64,000 nucleotides of DNA from Mytilisepta virgata (taxonomy: Eukaryota > Mollusca > Bivalvia > Mytilida > Mytilidae): assembly GCA_028015205.1 (NCBI GenBank), contig CM051514.1:8494001-8558000 (forward strand). The letters are read 5' to 3'. The position numbers and the translations under genes were made by a program. Below the pieces are notes generated by a model. It worked only from the letters and a program-made list of their open reading frames with translations. It was not told where the DNA came from and did no database searches. Below, piece after piece: positions 25,304 to 34,300 of the stretch. Numbering within the stretch: the stretch's first letter is position 1; every line of letters begins with the position of its first letter.

Positions 25304-28300
25304 CTTTCTTTCTTTCTTTCTTTCTTTCTTTCCAATGATTTTTGTCCGGCTTAGTTCTCGGAGATGCCTGGATAGAATTGAATGAAACTTGGCAGAAAGT
25401 AAGATCACTATGTGAAGGTGTGCAATCAATACTTTTTTTTCCCAAATGGCCGCCATTTTCAAGATGGCCGCCATTCAAAGATCGGTACCCTCCGAAAATT
25501 TAAAACGTTTATATCTCAAAAACTGTACCATAGAATTTCATTAAACTTCGTATGTTTGTAAAGTACAATTAGAAGAACAAACTCATGAAAAAAAATGGCG
25601 ATCGGTTGGAGACGTTTGGCGGCCATTTTGAAAAATGATGTTAAAATGGCGAAAAACTTAACATCGATAGAATTGAATGAAACTTGGCAGAAAGTAAGAT
25701 CACTATGTGAAGGTGTGCAATCAGTACTTTTTTTTTCAAAATGGCCGCCATTTTCAAGATGGCTGCCAGGGGCGACATCTGCTATTGCTCGCAATTGCAA
25801 TTCTAGTTATTATTATTCTTTCTTTCTTTCTTTCTTTCTTTCCAATGATTTTTGTCCGGCTTAGTTCTCGGAGATGCCTGGATAGAATTGAATGAAACTT
25901 GGCAGAAAGTAAGATCACTATGTGAAGATGTGCAATCAATACTTTTTTTTTCGAAATGGCCGCCATTTTCAAGATGGCCGCCATTCAAAGATCGGTACCC
26001 TCCGAAAATTTAAAACGTTTATATCTCAAAAACTGTACCATAGAATTTCATTAAACTTCGTAGGTTTGTAAAGTACAATTAGAAGAACAAACTGATGAAA
26101 AAAAATGGCGATCGGTTGGAGACGTTTGGCGGCCATTTTGAAAAATGATGTTAAAATGGCGAAAAACTTAACATGGATAGAATTGAATGAAACTTGGCAG
26201 AAAGTAAGATCACTATGTGAAGGTGTGCAATCAATACTTTTTTTTTCGAAATGGCCGCCATTTTCTAGATGGCTGCCAGGGGCGACATCTGCTATTGCTC
26301 GCAATTGCAATTCTAGTTATTATTATTCTTTCTTTCTTTCTTTCTTTCTTTCCAATGATTTTTGTCCGGCTTAGTTCTCGGAGATGCCTGGATAGAATTG
26401 AATGAAACTTGGCAGAAAGTAAGATCACTATGTGAAGATGTGCAATCAATACTTTTTTTTTCGAAATGGCCGCCATTTTCAAGATGGCCGCCATTCAAAG
26501 ATCGGTACCCTCCGAAAATTTAAAACGTTTATATCTCAAAAACTGTACCATAGAATTTCATTAAACTTCGTAGGTTTGTAAAGTACAATTAGAAGAACAA
26601 ACTGATGAAAAAAAATGGCGATCGGTTGGAGACGTTTGGCGGCCATTTTGAAAAATGATGTTAAAATGGCGAAAAACTTAACATGGATAGAATTGAATGA
26701 AACTTGGCAGAAAGTAAGATCACTATGTGAAGGTGTGCAATCAATACTTTTTTTTCGAAATGGCCGCCATTTTCAAGATGGCTGCCAGGGGCGACATCTG
26801 CTATTGCTCGCAATTGCAATTCTAGTTATTATTCTTTCTTTCCAATGATTTTTGTCCGGCTTAGTTCTCGGAGATGCCGTGATAGAATTGAATGAAACTT
26901 GGCAGAAAGTTAGATCACTATGTGAAGGTGTGCAATCAATACTATTTTTTCGAAATGGCCGCCATTTTCAAGATGGCTGCCAGGGGCGACATCTGCTATT
27001 GCTCGCAATTGCAATTCTAGTTATTATTATTATGTCCCCGACCACGAAGTGTCGTCGGGGACATATTGTTTTTACTCCGTTTCTTATTTTTATGTCCCCG
27101 ACCACGAAGTGTCGTCGGGGACATATTGTTTTTACTCCGTTTCTTATTTTTCTTATTATTATACTTTTTTCTTTTTCTTCCGTCAACCTGATGCACGAAC
27201 TTGTCCGGCTATCTCCTCGGAAATGGATGGACCGATCAATATGAAACTTGGAGGGGTGATAGGTCCCAAGGTCCTACAGTGTTTTTTGCGGTTTATAATT
27301 TCAAAATGGCCACCATTTCCAAGATGGCCGCCAAAAATGGCGAAAAATGTAAACATTGTCCAATTTCAACGAAACTTGGTATACAGGGTATAACGGTGAT
27401 GGCGACTGATGGCGCATTGTCGGAATTTCTGTAATGGCCGCCATTTTCAAGATGGCCGCCGAAAATCGCGAAAAATGTAAACATTGTCCAATTTCAATGA
27501 AACTTGGTATACAGGGTATAAGGGTGATGGCAACTGACGGCGCATTGTCGGAAGTTTTGTAATGGCCGCCATTTTCAAGATGGCGGCCGAAAATGGCGAA
27601 AAATGTAAACATTGTCCGATTTCAACGAATCTTGGTATACAGGGTATATAGATGATGGGGACTGACGGCGCATTGTCGGAATTTTTGTAATGGCCGCCAT
27701 TTTCAAGATGGCCCCCGAAAATGGTGAAAAATGTAAACATTGTCCGATTTCAATGAAACTTGGTATACAGGGTATAAGGGTGATGGCGAAAGGATGTGAT
27801 ATTTTTCAGCTTTTTTTCCATGTGCTATTTCTTGTTGTTAATGTAGGTATTTTTTAAAGTTAAGTTTGAATGACTGAATAGGATGTGATATTTTTTCATG
27901 TCCAATTTCTTGTTGTAAATTGACATTATAATAGGTTAGGATTGAAAGACTTGGTAAGACATGGTATTTTTCATGGCCCATTTTCTGTTGTTGATTTCAA
28001 CAGATTGGGTTTAAATTTTGATTTTATTTTCATATCTGAACAGCTATTCATGCTTTCATTGTACAAAGTTTCATGAAGATACTAGTTGTTTATTGTGCTC
28101 AGATTGTGCTAAGTTTCATGAAGATTTTAACAGCTATATTTCGGAAGTTGTACAAAATTTCATAAAGATTTGATCATCATCATGATCATGTAAAACTGTA
28201 TCTATATCTCAGTAACTTTTCATTGAATGTTGGGGTGGCAGCGACCATTGATAACATTCTTTTTTGGGGATAAATTTATAATACATATGAAAATTCCTTT

Positions 28301-31300
28301 ATACATAGATTTATGTGAATTGTAATGAAATTATCACTTTCATTATAATTAGAGATTTATAGGCATGGCTGTAGGGGAGGTATAAAATCTCTTTGATAAG
28401 GATGAAAGCTGTCATTTGCTAGTTAAGGCCAGATAAATACAATACATAACTGCAGCCATTTTCAATCAATATTAAGGGTTTCTTCAACTTGTTGAAGAGA
28501 ACAGGCATAAAATGGGCACGGGAGGGGACATCTCACGTTTCGCGAAACGTAAATTTTAATTATTATTCTTTCTTTCCAATGATTTTTGTCCGGCTTAGTT
28601 CTCGGAGATGCCGTGATAGAATTGAATGAAACTTGGCAGAAAGTTAGATCACTATGTGAAGGTGTGCAATCAATACTTTTTTTTCGAAATGGCCGCCATT
28701 TTCAAGATGGCTGCCAGGGGCGACATCTGCTATTGCTCGCAATTGCAATTCTAGTTATTATTATTATGTCCCCGACCACGAAGTGTCGTCGGGGACATAT
28801 TGTTTTTACTCCGTTTCTTATTTTTCTTATTATTATACTTTTTTCTTTTTCTTCCGTCAACCTGATGCACGAACTTGTCCGGCTATCTCCTCGGAAATGG
28901 ATGGACCGATCAATATGAAACTTGGAGGGGTGATAGGTCCCAAGGTCCTACAGTGTTTTTTGCGGTTTATAATTTCAAAATGGCCGCCATTTCCAAGATG
29001 GCCGCCAAAAATGGCGAAAAATGTAAACATTGTCCAATTTCAACAAAACTTGGTATACAGGGTATAACGGTGATGGCGACTGATGGCGCATTGTCGGAAT
29101 TTCTGTAATGGCCGCCATTTTCAAGATGGCCGCCGAAAATCGCGAAAAATGTAAACATTGTCCAATTTCAATGAAACTTGGTATACAGGGTATAAGGGTG
29201 ATGGCAACTGACGGCGCATTGTCGGAAGTTTTGTAATGGCCGCCATTTTCAAGATGGCGGCCGAAAATGGCGAAAAATGTAAACATTGTCCGATTTCAAC
29301 GAATCTTGGTATACAGGGTATATAGGTGATGGGGACTGACGGCGCATTGTCGGAATTTTTGTAATGGCCGCCATTTTCAAGATGGCCCCCGAAAATGGTG
29401 AAAAATGTAAACATTGTCCGATTTCAATGAAACTTGGTATACAGGGTATAAGGGTGATGGCGACTGACGGCGCATTGTCGGAATTTTTGTAATGGCCGCC
29501 ATTTTCAAGATGGCCGCCAAATGGTGAAAAATGTAAACATTGTCTGATTTCAACGAAACTTGGTATACAGGGTATATGGGTGATGGCGACTCACGGCGCA
29601 TTTTCGGAATTTCCGTAATGGCCTCCATTTTTAAGATGGCTGCTGAAAATGGCAAAAAATATAAAGTCTGATTTTAACGAAACTTGGTATACAGTGTATA
29701 TCGGTGATGGCGACTCTTCAACTTGTTGAAGAGAACAGGCATAAAATGGGCACGGGAGGGGACATCTCACGTTTCGCGAAACGTAAATTTTAATTCTTAT
29801 TATTATACTTTTTTCTTTTTCTTCCGTCAACCTGATGCACGAACTTGTCCGGCTATCTCCTCGGAAATGGATGGACCGATCAATATGAAACTTGGAGGGG
29901 TGATAGGTCCCAAGGTCCTACAGTGTTTTTTGCGGTTTATAATTTCAAAATGGCCGCCATTTCCAAGATGGCCGCCAAAAATGGCGAAAAATGTAAACAT
30001 TGTCCAATTTCAACGAAACTTGGTATACAGGGTATAACGGTGATGGCGACTGATGGCGCATTGTCGGAATTTCTGTAATGGCCGCCATTTTCAAGATGGC
30101 CGCCGAAAATCGCGAAAAATGTAAACATTGTCCAATTTCAATGAAACTTGGTATACAGGGTATAAGGGTGATGGCAACTGACGGCGCATTGTCGGAAGTT
30201 TTGTAATGGCCGCCATTTTCAAGATGGCGGCCGAAAATGGCGAAAAATGTAAACATTGTCCGATTTCAACGAATCTTGGTATACAGGGTATATAGGTGAT
30301 GGGGACTGACGGCGCATTGTCGGAATTTTTGTAATGGCCGCCATTTTCAAGATGGCCCCCGAAAATGGTGAAAAATGTAAACATTGTCCGATTTCAATGA
30401 AACTTGGTATACAGGGTATAAGGGTGATGGCGACTGACGGCGCATTGTCGGAATTTTTGTAATGGCCGCCATTTTCAAGATGGCCGCCAAATGGTGAAAA
30501 ATGTAAACATTGTCTGATTTCAACGAAACTTGGTATACAGGGTATATGGGTGATGGCGACTCACGGCGCATTTTCGGAATTTCCGTAATGGCCTCCATTT
30601 TTAAGATGGCTGCTGAAAATGGCAAAAAATATAAAGTCTGATTTTAACGAAACTTGGTATACAGTGTATATCGGTGATGGCGACTCTTCAACTTGTTGAA
30701 GAGAACAGGCATAAAATGGGCACGGGAGGGGACATCTCACGTTTCGCGAAACGTAAATTTTAATTATTATTATTCTTCATCTTCTTTCTCGCGCCGCCAA
30801 CTTTGTCCGGGGCACTTTTGTACTTTATACTTGACCGATTTCAATCAAATTTTGCACAATGATAGTACCCCATGAGATGTTGGTCCTAACTATTTTTCAA
30901 GTGTGGGGGGCCCCAGGGGCAGTGCCACGCCCCTTCAAATACCTCAAAAATTGATATTTTTTGAATAGGTCAAAAATAGTTTACATTCCTACCCTATAAC
31001 CATATATATTATTACTGCTTATGATAAGACGAAGGATTTGGTACCTAAGGGGGGTCTGAGGGGGCCCCAGGGGCAGTGCCACGCCCCTTCAAAAACCTCC
31101 AAAATTGATATTTTTTGAATAGGTCAAAAATAGTTTACATTCCTACCCTATAACCATATATATTATAACTGCTTATGATGAGATGAAGGATTTGGTACCT
31201 AAGGGGGGTCTGAGGGGGGTCATGCCTGCCCCCCTCAAATGACAAAATACTTTATATCTTGAAAACCATTGAGATCCCCACCCTATAACCATATATATTA

Positions 31301-34300
31301 TTACTGCTTATGATAAGACGAAGGATTTGGTACCTAAGGGGGGTCTGAGGGGTCATGCCCCGCCCCCCTCAAATGACAAAATACTTTATATCTTGAAAAC
31401 CATTGAGATCCCCACCCTATAACCATATATATTATTACTCCTGATGATTAGACGAAGACTTTGGTACTATAGGGGGGTCTGAGGGGGGTCATGCCCCACC
31501 CCCTCAAATGACAAAAGACTTAATATCTTGAAAACCATTGAGATCTCCACCCTATAACCATATATATTATTACTGCTTATAAGACGAAGGATTTGGTACC
31601 TAAGGGGGGTCTGAGGGGGTCATGCTCCGCCCCCCTGAAATGACAAAATACTTTATATCTTGAAAACCATTGAGATCCCCATCCTATAACCATATATATT
31701 ATTACTTCTGATGATTCGACGAAGACTTCGGTACTACAGGGGGGTCTGAGGGGGTCATGCTCCGCCCCCCTCAAATGACAAAATACTTTATACCTTGAAA
31801 ACCATTGAGATCCCCACCCTATAACCATATATATTATTACTCCTGATGATTAGACGAAGACTTCGGTACTATAGGGGGGTCTGAGGGGGGTCATGCCCCA
31901 CCCCCTCAAATGACAAAAGACTTAATATCTTGAAAACCATTGAGATCCCCACCCTATAACCATATATATTATTACTGCTTATGATAAGACGAAGGATTTG
32001 GTACCTAAGGGGGGTCTGAGGGGGTCATGCTCCGTCCCCCTCAAATGACAAAATACTTTATATCTTGAAAACCATTGAGATCCCCACCCTATAACCATAT
32101 ATATTATGACTCCTTTTGACAAGACGAAGCATATGGTACCATTGGGGGGGTCTGATGGGGAACTTCGTTTGGGAGACTTAGTAACAGTTCACTGTTACAA
32201 TTATTACTTGTTATTATAGATACTGTTGGGAATTCAACAGAAAGCACTACTGTAGATGGAATAAATTTAGATGAAATTAAAGAATTTGCCAAACAGTTCA
32301 AGATACGAAGGTTATCATTAGGACTTACACAGACACAAGTAGGTCAGGCCTTGAGTGCCACAGAGGGTCCAGCATACAGCCAGTCTGCAATTTGCAGGTA
32401 TGAAATATAGCACTTTCCATCATGTCATCTAAAAATTGAAATGATATATGTATGTATTAATGAGACAGGGTCTATTGACTAACTCTAACAGAAAGGAACA
32501 ACAGAAACCATGGTAACGATCAATGTTGTTATACCCCGGCTCTGAAGGAATGAGAGGTATACTATACTGGTTTACCTCAGTCCGTCTTTCCATTCGTCTG
32601 TCCTTCTATCACAAAATGTTTGTTTACAAAATTCTCAGCAACTACTGGCTACAATTTATTCAAAGTTGGTGTAAACTATGACCATGATAAGCTATAAAGT
32701 GACTACCGATTTTGTACCTGAGGCTTTACTTCCTGTTTAACAATGCTGCCATACATTTTTCACTATATGGCCTGTGGAAATTATTGATTACAAATTTCTC
32801 AGCAACTACAGGCCACAACTAATTCAATGTTTTGTACCTTTGTCAAATCTGCATCCTGTTTAACCATGCCTACCTACATTTTTTACCATCTTTAACAATG
32901 CCATCTTAATATTTTGGACCTATCAAAAATTTCTTTGAGTGGGAGTATTTGTAAGCTCTAACCTTACAGCCCTTTTATTAAAAACTTAATGAATATTTGT
33001 TTTTGACAACAATTAGGTGTTTTTTAAGTATATTACTGGGGCCTCGGTGGCCGAGTGGTCTAGGTAGTTCGTCATGAATACTAATGGTCACTAGCCTGTC
33101 AACACTGAGGTTGTGAGTTCGAATCTCACCAGTGGCGGAGTGTGTTTGACTCCGATCTAAATTGATAAGGATTGCCAATTTTCCTACCGAAGGTCGGTGG
33201 TTCTCTCAGGGTACTGTGGCTTCCTCCACAAATAAAAACAGGCCGCTGCGAAATAGCCAAATGTGCTGAAAACGGCGTAAAACCCCAACCAATAAACAAA
33301 CAAACAAACAATAAGTACAGTATACATGTATTACCTTTGTTTTCTATTACAGTGGATTCCGGTTATTTGCATAGCCTTCTTGTCAGAAAAAATTATGCAA
33401 TTAAGCGGACTATGCTTATAAACGAAATCATGATTTTGGGGTGACGTCATACCGGAAGTAAAGGAAAATACGATTGTAAACTGGGATCCACACATATATC
33501 ACTTACTGTTCATTATCTCATGTATTATTGATGTTATATGATCTTGTTTTTTAACTCTTTCATTAAAGAATGTATACAAATATCTGTGTTTGTTGTGTAA
33601 TAACATTTTCTTTACCGGTGAAATAAAAATAGAACCATGTGTTGTCAGTTTTTGATCTATAAATAGATAAATTATATTTGTTTTTATTCTGTGACCGTAT
33701 GTAAAATAAATCATTCCTGTTTGTTCAAGTAACCAACAACCAAGGAAGTTATCAAAAATATATGCACTCAATTTTGATTTTTGTGTATCTGGACCAGTGA
33801 CCTCGTTACGTTTTCCTTATGTAAATTTAGCAAGGGGCTCCTTCAGGGGTAATAATTAATTCAGAAAATGAGAGTGAGAAGCATGATGATTGGCATTTAA
33901 TTATGGGTCATTGTTGGACATTATGTTTGTTTTACACTTTAATCAGCATGTAATTTACTTCTTTTTGAAATTGCAATCCATAATTAACACCTTTGGTTTT
34001 TTAAGTGATCAAGTTTTAACAACGTTTGACATCTTTATGACCTCAAGGCTTAAAATAGAACAAGGGAAACCACATTACCTGTACACATGACTAAATCAAC
34101 ATGGCGTCATTTAACATGTTTAAATAATAAAATACAACAAAACACTTTTTTAAATCTTTATTTAACAACATCAAGATGATAAATAAATGAAACATGCACA
34201 TATAAAAACATGCAACTACACATGGAGAACAGTTACCACAGGTTTGAAATATACTGCAAAAATATACCTACCTTGTTTTTATCGTTTCCGGTCATTTTTT

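Larger units (their letters stand above)
22932..32198 (+). repeat. Nested repeat complex in POU6F intron 6
   Basis: The outer element begins at TAAGTCTCCCAAACGAAGTT (22932-22951) and returns as the exact reverse complement at 32161-32180, followed by a terminal hairpin GTAACAGTTCACTGTTAC (32181-32198). The head also folds on itself (AAGTCTCC..GGAGACTT). Its own sequence is 22932-22987 plus about 30766-32198. The 7.8 kb between is made of other hairpin-headed elements placed at TTATT tracts. Their heads are ATGTCGCCCC type (22988, 24518, 24578, 24638, 25220) and ATGTCCCCGAC type (23048, 27032, 27092, 28766). All apparent open frames inside are low-complexity by-products of the repeats. Confidence 0.85.

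Noticed and set aside
22951..30875. Some forty overlapping open frames on both strands with recurring AAILKMAA, FTFFAIFGGHLENGGHY and similar text
   Set aside because: They are translations of the GCCGCCATTTTCAAGATGG modules and (TTTC)n tracts, occur in all frames and repeat with the DNA period; no domain or start/stop conservation.
33038..33125. tRNA gene suggested by A and B boxes (also at 20690, 22032, 35459, 36871)
   Set aside because: No acceptor-stem pairing is evident, the sequence continues into a shared body and tail, and target duplications flank several copies; these are SINE heads.
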